A stretch of DNA of 64,000 bases from JAHBVL01 sp963712055 (GTDB taxonomy: Bacteria > Chloroflexota > Chloroflexia > Thermomicrobiales > UBA6265): contig CAVQGN010000003.1 in NCBI GenBank assembly GCA_963712055.1, positions 434,001 to 498,000 of the forward strand, given 5' to 3'. A program made the position numbers and the translations under genes. This document shows, in pieces, positions 35,942 to 44,608 of the stretch. Under the pieces are notes generated by a model. The model was not told where the DNA came from. It saw only the letters and a program-made list of their open reading frames with translations, and made no database searches. Every line of letters starts with the position of its first letter. Within the stretch, counting starts at the first letter, position 1.

Positions 35942-37323
35942 GGCGACCCCAATGGCACAGCGAGGGCCGCTTGGTGACTAATCCAGAGCACAGGTTCTGG
36001 CCAGACCCCGATCAACAACGTCAGGATCGCGATCACGACCACGACGCCGCGCAAAGGCGTCGGACTGTCTGGTCTGGTTATGCTCACCGATTCTGCCGGG
36101 ATCCAGAAGCGCCGCTGATAAGCCTGGAACATGTAGACGAAGGAGAAAACACTGCCGACGACAACCAATGCAATGATGGCCCACTGGTCATCACCGGCCG
36201 CCGCGCGGAACAATCCTGCTTTACCGAGAAAGCCTCCCGCGGGCGGAACACCGGCCACGCTAAAGGCCCCTACCACAAATGCGAACCCCACAAGCCAACC
36301 GCGCAAGTTCTCGGAGAGAAACAGCAGGGTCTTGTTCAGAGAGTTGACGATCGCGAAGAGCACGGCCGCCGCATAGCCTGCTTCACCGCCGATCGCGAGA
36401 GCGATGAGGATGAAACCGACCTGACCGATGGAGGAATAGGCCAGGACTTCTGGAATCGATCGTCGCGAGATTGCCTGCATCGAACCATAGACAATGCTCA
36501 TGATCCCAAGGGTGAACAGCACTGGTGCTCCGAGTTGCAGTTCCTCCGGCATCACCTCGCCACCGAATCGCAACAAGCCGTAACTGCCGATATTCGCGAC
36601 TGCTCCACTGAGGATCGCCGCAACGGCAGGACTCGTTCCCGTATAGACAGCCGGGAGCCAAAAGTGGAACGGAAAGATCCCAAGCTTGATACTGAAAGCC
36701 GTGAAGATGAGCACCGCACTCAGAATGACCGCTTCCGGTTCAAATACCAGCACCCGCACACCGATTCCGGCCATATCGAGCCGCCCGGTGATGTGATAAA
36801 GCGATGCGATCCCGATCAGGAAGAAAGCGGACCCAAGCAGGTTGACCACGATAAAGATCGTCGCGGCCCGCAATTGTCGCGCTTCCTGCCCATAGCCGGT
36901 CAAGATATATGATGCGATCATCGCGATCTCGAAGAAGACATAAAAGTTGAACGCATCGCCGGTCATGAACAGACCAGTCAATCCAGCGGCGAGAAAGAGA
37001 ACCGTGGCCGGGAACGAGCGAGAGCGGACGCCCGACAGCACCTCGAACACCAGCGCCGCAATCAGAACACCAAGCGAAAGCAGCGCAAACGTGATTCCGA
37101 GGAGATCGATGCGGAGCGGAATGCCGACCCCAACCTCCCAGTTGCCCGCCACCTGCACCTGGTCACCATTTCGATAAACATCGAGACCAAGCGCTGCTAC
37201 CGATACGAAGGTCGCGATGAGAATCCCGACGGCCAGCCATCCAACATGTCGGCGACGTCCATCCATCAAAGCCACAATGATGGCGGCGATCCAGGGGATA
37301 GCAAGTGGTAGCACGATCTGCAT
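35938..37323 (-). CDS. mrpD: Mrp antiporter subunit D
   Basis: The 461-aa product is an NADH-quinone oxidoreductase subunit N/M-like proton-translocating protein with about 14 helices. Family residues include the Glu of FFEIAMIASYILTGYG, and Lys in SIKLGIFPFHFWLPAVYTG. ATG 37323 is used because GGGGAG precedes it and it follows the mrpC stop by 4 bp; a longer in-frame start at 37380 would overlap mrpC. With MrpA it forms the ion-translocating core. Confidence 0.92.
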   Translation of the reverse strand: MQIVLPLAIPWIAAIIVALMDGRRRHVGWLAVGILIATFVSVAALGLDVYRNGDQVQVAGNWEVGVGIPLRIDLLGITFALLSLGVLIAALVFEVLSGVRSRSFPATVLFLAAGLTGLFMTGDAFNFYVFFEIAMIASYILTGYGQEARQLRAATIFIVVNLLGSAFFLIGIASLYHITGRLDMAGIGVRVLVFEPEAVILSAVLIFTAFSIKLGIFPFHFWLPAVYTGTSPAVAAILSGAVANIGSYGLLRFGGEVMPEELQLGAPVLFTLGIMSIVYGSMQAISRRSIPEVLAYSSIGQVGFILIALAIGGEAGYAAAVLFAIVNSLNKTLLFLSENLRGWLVGFAFVVGAFSVAGVPPAGGFLGKAGLFRAAAGDDQWAIIALVVVGSVFSFVYMFQAYQRRFWIPAESVSITRPDSPTPLRGVVVVIAILTLLIGVWPEPVLWISHQAALAVPLGSP

Positions 37324-37327
37324 CAGA

Positions 37328-37774
37328 TCAGTGCTCCCCACGAAGAATCGGAGCGGAGGGCAGGAATTCCTGTTCTTCACGATCCTCCATTGCTTCGATT
37401 CGCTCTTCGATTGGCGTCAGTTCTTCTTCCTTCACCACACGCTCTTCGATGTCCGACAGTTGTTCGATATCGACCGACTGGTGCGTTTGATAGACACGAT
37501 AAACAAGTGAGATCATCAGTGCCGTAACGCCGAACCCGATGACGATCGCCGTCAAAGTCATGGCCTGAACCAACGGATCACTGACTGAATCACCGGTGAT
37601 GAGCGGATAGATCGGTTCGTCTCCTCGGGATAGCCCGGAGGCCATGATGAAGAGGTTGGCCGCATTCGAGACAAGAACGATTCCGGCGATAACCTTGATA
37701 AAGTCGTGCTTCAGGAGCAGATAGGCACCTGAGCCAAAGACGACCGCGATACCGAGGGAAACGAGAAAGATCAC
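37328..37774 (-). CDS. mrpC: Mrp antiporter subunit C
   Basis: The 148-aa product is the NuoK-like MnhC subunit with three helices (GAYLLLKHDFIKVIAGIVLV, then the conserved SNAANLFIMASG). The final LTAIVIGFGVTALMISLVYR helix is followed by an acidic 50-residue cytoplasmic tail that is longer than usual. It has a GTG start overlapping mrpB by 4 bp. Confidence 0.9.
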   Translation of the reverse strand: MIFLVSLGIAVVFGSGAYLLLKHDFIKVIAGIVLVSNAANLFIMASGLSRGDEPIYPLITGDSVSDPLVQAMTLTAIVIGFGVTALMISLVYRVYQTHQSVDIEQLSDIEERVVKEEELTPIEERIEAMEDREEQEFLPSAPILRGEH

Positions 37775-38205
37775 CGTTCGATCTCCCCGACTGCGTGAGC
37801 GATCATGTCGATCACGCCCACGCAGAATCCCAGCACCAGCAGAAAAACGCCTATGTCAAAGGCAAACGCGCTGATCAACTCGAGCGATCCAAGATAAATC
37901 GGCTTCTCACCGACCGGTGGCCAGTGGGTCATGATCGGATCGCCGTCTATCGCGGTGAGGACCGCAACTGACAGCGCGATCAGCAAGCCAATCGCAGACA
38001 GATACATCGCACGCTGCAGCGGAAGGATCCTGCTTGCAATATCCGTTCCGAACGCGACGTATTGAATGAGGATGCCGAGCGACGCCACCACCCCGGCGCT
38101 GAATCCATCGCCAGCCTCCACATACCCTTTGACCAGAATCGCGAACGCGACCATCCAGGAAAAGAGCAGGAGCACCCGGGCAACAGTCTGAGTCATCACG
38201 GTCAT
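37771..38205 (-). CDS. mrpB: Mrp antiporter subunit B
   Basis: The 144-aa product is MnhB, with four helices and the conserved GYVEAGDGFSAGVVASLGIL and LISAFAFDIGVFLLVLGFC. It overlaps mrpA and mrpC by 4 bp each, showing tight translational coupling. Confidence 0.9.
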   Translation of the reverse strand: MTVMTQTVARVLLLFSWMVAFAILVKGYVEAGDGFSAGVVASLGILIQYVAFGTDIASRILPLQRAMYLSAIGLLIALSVAVLTAIDGDPIMTHWPPVGEKPIYLGSLELISAFAFDIGVFLLVLGFCVGVIDMIAHAVGEIER

Positions 38206-40511
38206 TGCGAAATCCTTCGCCGCATCAGCGTGGCGATTCCAAGAAAAGCAACCCCGATGACGGTGATTTCACCGAGCGTATCCAGACCACGGAAATCGGC
38301 CAGGATCACGGTGACGACCGCCTTGCCATGCGCTTCCGGGGTCAGAGCAATATGCTCTTCGATCACGCTTTCGAGCGCCGCGGGTTTGGAGAGCACTCCC
38401 CAGGCCACCACGAAAGCAAATGCCCCTGCAATGATGGCGAGAACCGCGTCGCGGATCTCATGAGAATCGTTCTGGTACTTCGGGTCGTCCGATGGCACCA
38501 CTTCAGCATGATCGATACCACGCGGGAGCAGCGCCAGAAACCCGAAAATGAGCAAGCCGAAAATCGTTTCGATCAGCACGGCCACCAGTGCCACATCGGG
38601 AGCGGTCAACAGGGAATAGACGACCGCCAATCCAAAACCGACACCGGACAGCGCCAGCGCCATCGAAAAATGGTCGCGTGGCACCGCCGCTGTGACTGCC
38701 GCCAATGCGACGATGATGATCAGGAGTGCAAGGGGAAGATCGCCGCGCTTGATCTCTCCGAACGTGAGGACATCGGTCACATCGGAAAACACCAGAGCCA
38801 GCCCCACCAGTACAGCGGCCGGCAGGAGAACGGTCGCGATCCGGCTCCGAAGATCCCGGACCTCGATCCAGTGAATGCGATCAGAAAACTGATTGAGACG
38901 ATAGAGCGATGTGCTGTACGCGTGCTCGGGTCCGAACCGGGAACCGATCGTACTTGGCACGGTGGCGGCTCTCGTCCAGTATTTGCTGGTCAGGAAGAGG
39001 AGCGTCCCGAGACCAATCGCCACAATGGCCATCACGTTCTCGGTTGACGCGGTCAATGCGTATTTCACATGGATATCAACCGGTGCTTGCAAGGTGGTAT
39101 CGGACGCAGTTTCGGCCAACCGAACAAACGGATCCGGCCAGAGACCGCCGATGATCGTAAGTGCACCGAGAGCGGCCACGGGTGTCACCATCACCCTTGG
39201 CGCCTTGCTGAGCAATGTCCCCGGTTCACCCCCAAAGATGCCGAACCAGAATCGGGCCATATAGGTGAACGTCAACGTCGCGGCCAGAACCGATACTGCC
39301 TGGATCCACGGACCCTCGTTGGCGGCCGCCTTGAAAAAGAGTTCGTCCTTGAAAAAACCGATCGTCAGTGGCAAGGCTGCCAGCCCAGCCGCGGCGGCAG
39401 CGCTGCCGATCGCCAAGAGCGGCATCTGCCGCCAGAGGCCACCGGTCGAGGAAAGCTCCTTGGCGCCTGTCGCTTCGGCAACCGTTCCCGCCGTCAGAAA
39501 AAGAGCGCTCTTGGCAAGTGCATGCGCGATTACGTAAAAGGAAGCTGCGCCGATTCCGTACTTTCCGCCAACACCAAACATCATCACGACATACCCGTAT
39601 TGGGAGATCGTGGAATACGCGAGCAACTGCTTCATGTTGTCTCGCGTCAGTGCCAGCACCCCACCGGTCAGGATGGAAGCTATACCCACCAGGAGCAGAA
39701 TCGTCAGGAGTGTTTCGCTCGGTTCGATCAGGGGATAAATCCGCCCGATCAGAAAAACTCCAGCAGCCACCATCGCCGCCGAATGGAGATACGCCGAGAC
39801 TGGGGTTGGCGCCGCCATGGCTCGCGGTAACCAGAAATGGAACGGGAACTGAGCGCTCTTCGCGAGCGCCGCGAGCATCATCAACCCGGCCGCGATTGAG
39901 AGTTCGGTGCCAGGCTGGGCACGATCGAAGAGCTCCGGCAGCTGATAGGTGTCATAGGTGCTCGCGAGAACAAGCGCGCCGATGAGAAACCCTATGGCGG
40001 AAACACCGGTAACCAGGAGCGCCATCAACGCCGAAACACGGGCTTCCTGCTTCTGGTTGTCATAGCCGATGAGGAAGTAGGAGGCAATTGCAGTGAGATC
40101 CCAGAAGAGAAAGATCAGCATCGTGTCCTGAGCGAGGACCAAGCCAACCATGGCACCCATGAACAAGAGCAGAAAACCGTAAAATCGAACCACATCACTA
40201 TCTGGTCGGTGTTCATGATGCAAATGTGAGGGCATGTAGCCGGAGGCATAGATGGCAACCGCCAGACCGATTCCAGTAGCGAGAATCGCGTACAGGTTGG
40301 CCAGGCCGTCTACCTCGAAATGGAGCCGGAACCCCCAGGTGGGCGCCCAGTCTCGATCGATCGATGAACCTGGTTCCGCCCAGGCGTAAAGCGCCGCTCC
40401 AAACGATAGCGCCACCATGATGATGCTTACGGGTGCGGTCCAGGACGAACGCACTTTGCCGGCGACGACAGCAACTGGCGCCGCGAGCAAGGCAATCGAA
40501 AGCAGGAGCAT
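38202..40511 (-). CDS. mrpA: Mrp antiporter subunit A (MrpA with MrpB-like C-terminus)
   Basis: The 769-aa product is the NuoL-like first subunit of the Mrp Na+(K+)/H+ antiporter complex in the cytoplasmic membrane. Its N-terminal two thirds carry the NuoL/ND5 core, including LMFLFWDLTAIASYFLIGYD-like helices, SAQFPFHFWLPRAMAAPTPV (Lys at the ion channel just before it) and SAYLHSAAMVAAGVFLIGRI. The C-terminal part has the DUF4040/MrpB-like helices. It heads the seven-gene operon A-B-C-D-E-F-G. The start is uncertain: ATG 40511 fits family N-termini, GTG 40523 is possible. The complex extrudes Na+ or regulates pH using the proton gradient. Confidence 0.92.
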   Translation of the reverse strand: MLLLSIALLAAPVAVVAGKVRSSWTAPVSIIMVALSFGAALYAWAEPGSSIDRDWAPTWGFRLHFEVDGLANLYAILATGIGLAVAIYASGYMPSHLHHEHRPDSDVVRFYGFLLLFMGAMVGLVLAQDTMLIFLFWDLTAIASYFLIGYDNQKQEARVSALMALLVTGVSAIGFLIGALVLASTYDTYQLPELFDRAQPGTELSIAAGLMMLAALAKSAQFPFHFWLPRAMAAPTPVSAYLHSAAMVAAGVFLIGRIYPLIEPSETLLTILLLVGIASILTGGVLALTRDNMKQLLAYSTISQYGYVVMMFGVGGKYGIGAASFYVIAHALAKSALFLTAGTVAEATGAKELSSTGGLWRQMPLLAIGSAAAAAGLAALPLTIGFFKDELFFKAAANEGPWIQAVSVLAATLTFTYMARFWFGIFGGEPGTLLSKAPRVMVTPVAALGALTIIGGLWPDPFVRLAETASDTTLQAPVDIHVKYALTASTENVMAIVAIGLGTLLFLTSKYWTRAATVPSTIGSRFGPEHAYSTSLYRLNQFSDRIHWIEVRDLRSRIATVLLPAAVLVGLALVFSDVTDVLTFGEIKRGDLPLALLIIIVALAAVTAAVPRDHFSMALALSGVGFGLAVVYSLLTAPDVALVAVLIETIFGLLIFGFLALLPRGIDHAEVVPSDDPKYQNDSHEIRDAVLAIIAGAFAFVVAWGVLSKPAALESVIEEHIALTPEAHGKAVVTVILADFRGLDTLGEITVIGVAFLGIATLMRRRISQ

Positions 40512-40755
40512 CGCTGAATTCACGTGGAGAAACCCGAAATAGGACGAACAAGCGGAAACGCATGCCACTGGACGTGACCATGGGTCGCCAGATCAACTGT
40601 ACGCTGTCAGACTACCGCAAAGGAGCCGTCGATTCACGGACGATACTACCCTTGGCCGTGAGGATCGTTACAGCCACTTTTACCGCCTTCGCATTAGTAT
40701 CGGCGTGAGAGAGCTATGACCTCCGCGAGATGATCGAGGTTCCTGGGAGCACACA

Positions 40756-41970
40756 ATGTCAATAACCATGTATGGCACCTACTGGTGCGCCGACTGTCGC
40801 CGCGCCAAGCAGTTTCTCGGTGGACATCGGATCCCCTACACCTTTGTCGATGTCGATGAAAACAACGAGGCGATGCGATTTGTCGAAGCCGTCAATGATG
40901 GCAAACAGCAGATTCCGGTGATCGTTTTTGATGATAGCTCGACCTTGACCGAACCATCGAACGCGGAACTCGCGGCGAAACTCGGACTTGTCACCCGCGA
41001 TGAGCATCCTTTCCACGACGTCACGATCATCGGGAGCGGTCCAGCAGGTTTGACGGCCGCACTCTACACAGCCAGGGAAGGCCTTTCGACCCTGGTAATC
41101 GAACGCGCCGGTATCGGTGGTCAAGCCGGTGTCACCGAGCGGCTCGACAACTTCCCCGGGTTTCCCGCTGGGCTTTCTGGAGAAGAGTTTGCCGATCGTC
41201 TCCGTGACCAAGCGGAACGGTTCGGAGTGGAGATCCTCCAGGCCCAGGATGTGGTCGAGGTCGCCGAAGATGGTCACTATCGCATGGTGCGCACTGAGGA
41301 CGACTCGGTCTATCACTCGTTCGCGGTCTTGCTGGCCACGGGGTCGGTCTATCGCCAGCTCGGTATTCCGGGAGAAGACGATTTCATCGGCTCAGGTGTC
41401 CATTTCTGCGCAACTTGTGACGGCCCTTTTTATCGCGGCCAGGAGGTTCTGGTCATTGGCGGTGGAAACAGTGCTGCCGAAGAAAGCCAGTTTCTCTCCC
41501 GATTTGCCGCCAAGGTCACGATCGCGACCCGGGGCGATAGTCTCAAGGCCAGTCGGGTGATTCTGGAAAAACTGGCCGAGGATCCTGCTATCGAGATCAT
41601 GCCGAACGTCGAGGCCGTCCGCTTCGACGGCGACAATAGGCTCGCGAGCGTCACCCTGCGCGAACTCACCACGGGAGAAGAAACCACCGTCAATCCGGCC
41701 GGGGTCTTCGTGTTCGTCGGATTGGTCCCAAACTCGGATTTCGCAAAGGACCTGATCGCCCTCAACGATTCAGGTTTCGTCATCACCGATGAGACCTTGG
41801 AAACCAGTGTTTCGGGTGTCTTTGCGGCTGGTGATGTTCGCGCTGGCAGCACTAAGCAAGCGGCCAGCGCTGCTGGCGAGGGTGCAACTGCCGCGCTCTC
41901 GATCCGCCGCTATGTTGAGCCGCTCGAGCATCTTCGTCCGGCCGAACGCGCGATGGCAGAAACCGCCTGA
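40756..41970 (+). CDS. Glutaredoxin/mycoredoxin-thioredoxin reductase fusion
   Basis: The 404-aa product joins an N-terminal glutaredoxin-like domain (residues 1-80, active site C11-A-D-C14 in GTYWCADC, plus QQIPVIVF) to a complete thioredoxin reductase-type flavoprotein. The latter has the FAD site VTIIGSGPAGLTAALYTARE, the redox motif C218-A-T-C221 in FCATCDG, the NADPH site VLVIGGGNSAAEE, and GVFAAGDVR. The reductase could reduce its own glutaredoxin domain, giving a self-contained NADPH-dependent disulfide reductase. GGGAG precedes ATG 40756. A CsoR-type regulator gene follows 41 bp downstream, so the pair may be one transcript responding to metal or thiol stress. Confidence 0.92.
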   Translation: MSITMYGTYWCADCRRAKQFLGGHRIPYTFVDVDENNEAMRFVEAVNDGKQQIPVIVFDDSSTLTEPSNAELAAKLGLVTRDEHPFHDVTIIGSGPAGLTAALYTAREGLSTLVIERAGIGGQAGVTERLDNFPGFPAGLSGEEFADRLRDQAERFGVEILQAQDVVEVAEDGHYRMVRTEDDSVYHSFAVLLATGSVYRQLGIPGEDDFIGSGVHFCATCDGPFYRGQEVLVIGGGNSAAEESQFLSRFAAKVTIATRGDSLKASRVILEKLAEDPAIEIMPNVEAVRFDGDNRLASVTLRELTTGEETTVNPAGVFVFVGLVPNSDFAKDLIALNDSGFVITDETLETSVSGVFAAGDVRAGSTKQAASAAGEGATAALSIRRYVEPLEHLRPAERAMAETA

Positions 41971-42011
41971 GCGACACGAACGACCGGGATCATCGTGCTA
42001 TCTTTGCCTGC

Positions 42012-42332
42012 ATGAACGATTCAGCATCAATTTCCGAATCCCCCCATCATCATTCCGCTTCCTATGAACAGGACAAAGCGAAAATCCTCGCCCGTCTGAA
42101 ACGGGCGGAGGGGCAAGTCCGCGGCGTCCACAGGATGGTCGAGGAAGACCGGTATTGCGTCGATGTCCTGACCCAGATCTCTGCGATTGTCGCGAGTCTG
42201 CGGGCAACGGGACTCCTGGTGCTCGAAGATCACATCCGCGGCTGCGTCATAACTGCAGAGCCCGAGGAGCAGGAAGCTTCGCTCGATGAACTGATGGGCG
42301 CGATCGAACGCTTCAATCGGAGTGTCGGCTAA
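42012..42332 (+). CDS. CsoR/FrmR-family metal-sensing repressor
   Basis: The 106-aa protein is an all-helical DUF156 repressor. The copper-site residues of CsoR are present with the canonical spacing: C49, H74 and C78 (YCVDVLTQ and LEDHIRGCV). The conserved RLKRAEGQVRGVHRMVEEDRY start of the fold is there. A His-rich tail (PHHH) precedes it. Cu(I) sensing is likely from the Cys-His-Cys triad. The operator and target are not visible, though the preceding fusion reductase is a candidate. Confidence 0.9.
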   Translation: MNDSASISESPHHHSASYEQDKAKILARLKRAEGQVRGVHRMVEEDRYCVDVLTQISAIVASLRATGLLVLEDHIRGCVITAEPEEQEASLDELMGAIERFNRSVG

Positions 42333-42469
42333 ACCCATCACGTTCGTTAGGTCATTACCGCTGCAGCGAAGCAGGCGAACGCTCCCTCCGTCCGAATGCC
42401 TCGTACAATTACAGGACGACGCGACGCTGAAACACAGCATTCCGCAACCAGCAATCCGAGGCAGACAGT

Positions 42470-42970
42470 ATGACCAAAGAAGCGATTGAAATCCGGATCC
42501 CCGTGAGCCGGATCATGACCACTGACATCGTCACTACAACCCCAGACGCAGCCATCGATGACATCGCTAGCACCCTGCGCACGCGCGGATTTGGCGGTCT
42601 GCCCGTGGTCGATGAAGACGGTATCCTGATCGGGATCGTGAGCGAATTCGACATCATCTCGAAACGGGGAGACACCGCCGACGACATCATGAGTCGAGGA
42701 GTCGTCAGTGTTGGCGATGAAACGACCGCCGATCAGCTCACGAGTTTGATGGGGCTGCATGGGATTCGCCGCGTGCCCATTGTCCGTGACGGCAAACTCG
42801 TCGGCATCGTGACCCGTTCCGACCTTCTCCGTCTCCATGGTCATGTGCGCTGGACCTGCACCACCTGCGGCGACTTCGAACGCGGGTTCAGTCAACCGAC
42901 CAAGTGTCGCCGCTGTTTCGGCGAGACGTTCACGCTAGACGAAGAACATCGCACCGGAGAAGGGTTCTAG
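42470..42970 (+). CDS. CBS-pair protein with C-terminal zinc ribbon
   Basis: The 166-aa protein has two CBS motifs (residues 12-65 and 70-125: RIMTTDIVTTTPDAAIDDIA and DIMSRGVVSVGDETTADQLT) forming a Bateman module for adenine nucleotides. A short C-terminal ribbon with C130-x2-C133 and C146-x2-C149 is likely to bind zinc. The fusion recalls IMPDH-like regulators, but no effector domain is present. The function is unknown; it may sense energy charge. Confidence 0.88.
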   Translation: MTKEAIEIRIPVSRIMTTDIVTTTPDAAIDDIASTLRTRGFGGLPVVDEDGILIGIVSEFDIISKRGDTADDIMSRGVVSVGDETTADQLTSLMGLHGIRRVPIVRDGKLVGIVTRSDLLRLHGHVRWTCTTCGDFERGFSQPTKCRRCFGETFTLDEEHRTGEGF

Positions 42971-43026
42971 GACGCTTCGTTGAGACCCGATCATGCCAAT
43001 GGATCGTCGATGAGCCATCAGGCATC

Positions 43027-43893
43027 GTGACCAACGTCTGGTGGCTGGCGATTCGGCCGAAAACGCTTCCGGCGGCGATTGCGCCGATCGTCGTGGGAAC
43101 ATCGGTTGCGATTCGCGAAAATGGGTTCGATCTGATTGCCGCGCTGGCTGCGCTTGGGGTCGCGCTCCTGCTGCAGATCAGCGCGAACCTCGCCAACGAC
43201 CTCTACGATTTTCATCGTGGTGCCGACCAGGGTCGGACCGGTCCAGTTCGGGTGACTCAGAGTGGTCTCGTCACACCAAACCAGATCAGGAAAGCCACCA
43301 TCATTGCGATAACGGCCGCAATCGTGCTTGGCCTTGTACTGGTTCAGCGTGGCGGCTGGCCGGTTCTCCTTCTCGGACTCGCATCGATCGTGGCTGCCGT
43401 CGCCTACACCGCCGGTCCCTTTCCGCTCGGATATCACGGACTCGGGGATCTCTTTGTGTTTCTCTTTTTCGGGTTGGTCGGTGTGACCGGGTCTGCCTAT
43501 GTTCAAATGGAAGACCTGACCAGATTGTCACTTCTTGCCGCTATACCGGTCGGATGTCTGACGACCGCGATTATCGTGGTCAATAATCTCCGCGATATTC
43601 CCACTGATCGCCTCGCGGGTAAGAAGACCCTGGCCGTCCGGATCGGACGCGATGCCACCATCCTGGAATACCGGATCCTCCTGGGCGTGAGTTTTGTGGT
43701 GACGTTCGTTCTCTATCTGATCGACGACATCGGCTGGGGCTGGATCATTCCCTGGGCATCTCTGATGCTGGCCTTTCCGCTCGCCAAGGCAATAGCCACC
43801 GAAACCGGACCGGCGCTCAATCCAGTTCTCGCCCAGACCGCTCGATTGGCGTTAGTGTTTTCTTTGCTTTTCTCAGCTGGGATCGTTCTGTGA
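43027..43893 (+). CDS. menA: 1,4-dihydroxy-2-naphthoate polyprenyltransferase MenA
   Basis: MenA attaches a polyprenyl chain to dihydroxynaphthoate in menaquinone synthesis at the cytoplasmic membrane. The 288-aa product has about nine helices, the first Asp-rich motif NLANDLYDFHRGAD and the second DIPTDRLAGKKTLAVRIG. GTG 43027 is taken as start because IRPKTLPAAIAPIVVG follows within 10 residues as in other MenA proteins; the ORF extends upstream with Arg-rich residues that look non-coding. The stop overlaps menG by 4 bp (GTGA), so the two are coupled. Confidence 0.92.
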   Translation: MTNVWWLAIRPKTLPAAIAPIVVGTSVAIRENGFDLIAALAALGVALLLQISANLANDLYDFHRGADQGRTGPVRVTQSGLVTPNQIRKATIIAITAAIVLGLVLVQRGGWPVLLLGLASIVAAVAYTAGPFPLGYHGLGDLFVFLFFGLVGVTGSAYVQMEDLTRLSLLAAIPVGCLTTAIIVVNNLRDIPTDRLAGKKTLAVRIGRDATILEYRILLGVSFVVTFVLYLIDDIGWGWIIPWASLMLAFPLAKAIATETGPALNPVLAQTARLALVFSLLFSAGIVL

Positions 43894-44600
43894 GTAAACC
43901 AACCCAAAGCGGTGCCATCGCCGCTCGTGATCAGGTCCAGGAGATGTTCGGACGGATTGCTCCTCGTTATGACCTCATGAATCGAGTCATGACCGGTGGG
44001 CAGGACATCCGTTGGCGCCAACTCAGCGTCGCCGCCGCTACGGAAGAGGGTGGAGACCGCTTTCTCGATATCGCCACCGGGACCGGTGATCTCGCTCTCG
44101 CCCTGGCCAATACCGTCGCCGGTCAGGTGGTCGGTCTCGATTTCTCAGCGCCGATGATTGCGCATGCCGACGCGAAACGGGGGCAACGCTCCAACGTGAC
44201 CTTCGTCGTTGGCGATGGGATGCACCTTCCGTTTCCGGACGGTACCTTCGCCGCCTGCACGATTTCTTTTGGCCTGCGAAATCTTCCCGACTATGCCGCC
44301 GGTATCCGCGAAATGCTGAGAGTGCTCCAACCGGGCGGACGATTGGTGGTCCTCGAAATGACCCCCTACCGCACGCCGGTGCTGGGTTCGCTGTTCAACA
44401 CCTATTTCACCCAGGTGGTGCCGCGAATTGGTGGCGTAATCAGCGGGGACCGGTCAGCCTATCGGTATCTTCCTGATTCGGTCGCTGGATTTCCAGACGT
44501 GGTGTCGCTGGCCGTGATGATGCGGCAAGCGGGTTTCAGCCAGGTGACGTGGAGGAAACTCGGCGGTGGCACCGTCGCGATGCACACCGCCGTCAAATAG
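43890..44600 (+). CDS. menG: Demethylmenaquinone methyltransferase (UbiE/MenG)
   Basis: The 236-aa SAM-dependent methyltransferase performs the last step of menaquinone synthesis. It has the UbiE signatures YDLMNRVMTGGQDIRWR, the SAM-binding FLDIATGTGDLALALA, ISFGLRNLPDY and LQPGGRLVVLEM. The GTG start overlaps menA. It converges with the dipeptidase gene with only 8 bp between stops. Confidence 0.95.
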   Translation: MSKPTQSGAIAARDQVQEMFGRIAPRYDLMNRVMTGGQDIRWRQLSVAAATEEGGDRFLDIATGTGDLALALANTVAGQVVGLDFSAPMIAHADAKRGQRSNVTFVVGDGMHLPFPDGTFAACTISFGLRNLPDYAAGIREMLRVLQPGGRLVVLEMTPYRTPVLGSLFNTYFTQVVPRIGGVISGDRSAYRYLPDSVAGFPDVVSLAVMMRQAGFSQVTWRKLGGGTVAMHTAVK

Positions 44601-44608
44601 GCCAAACC

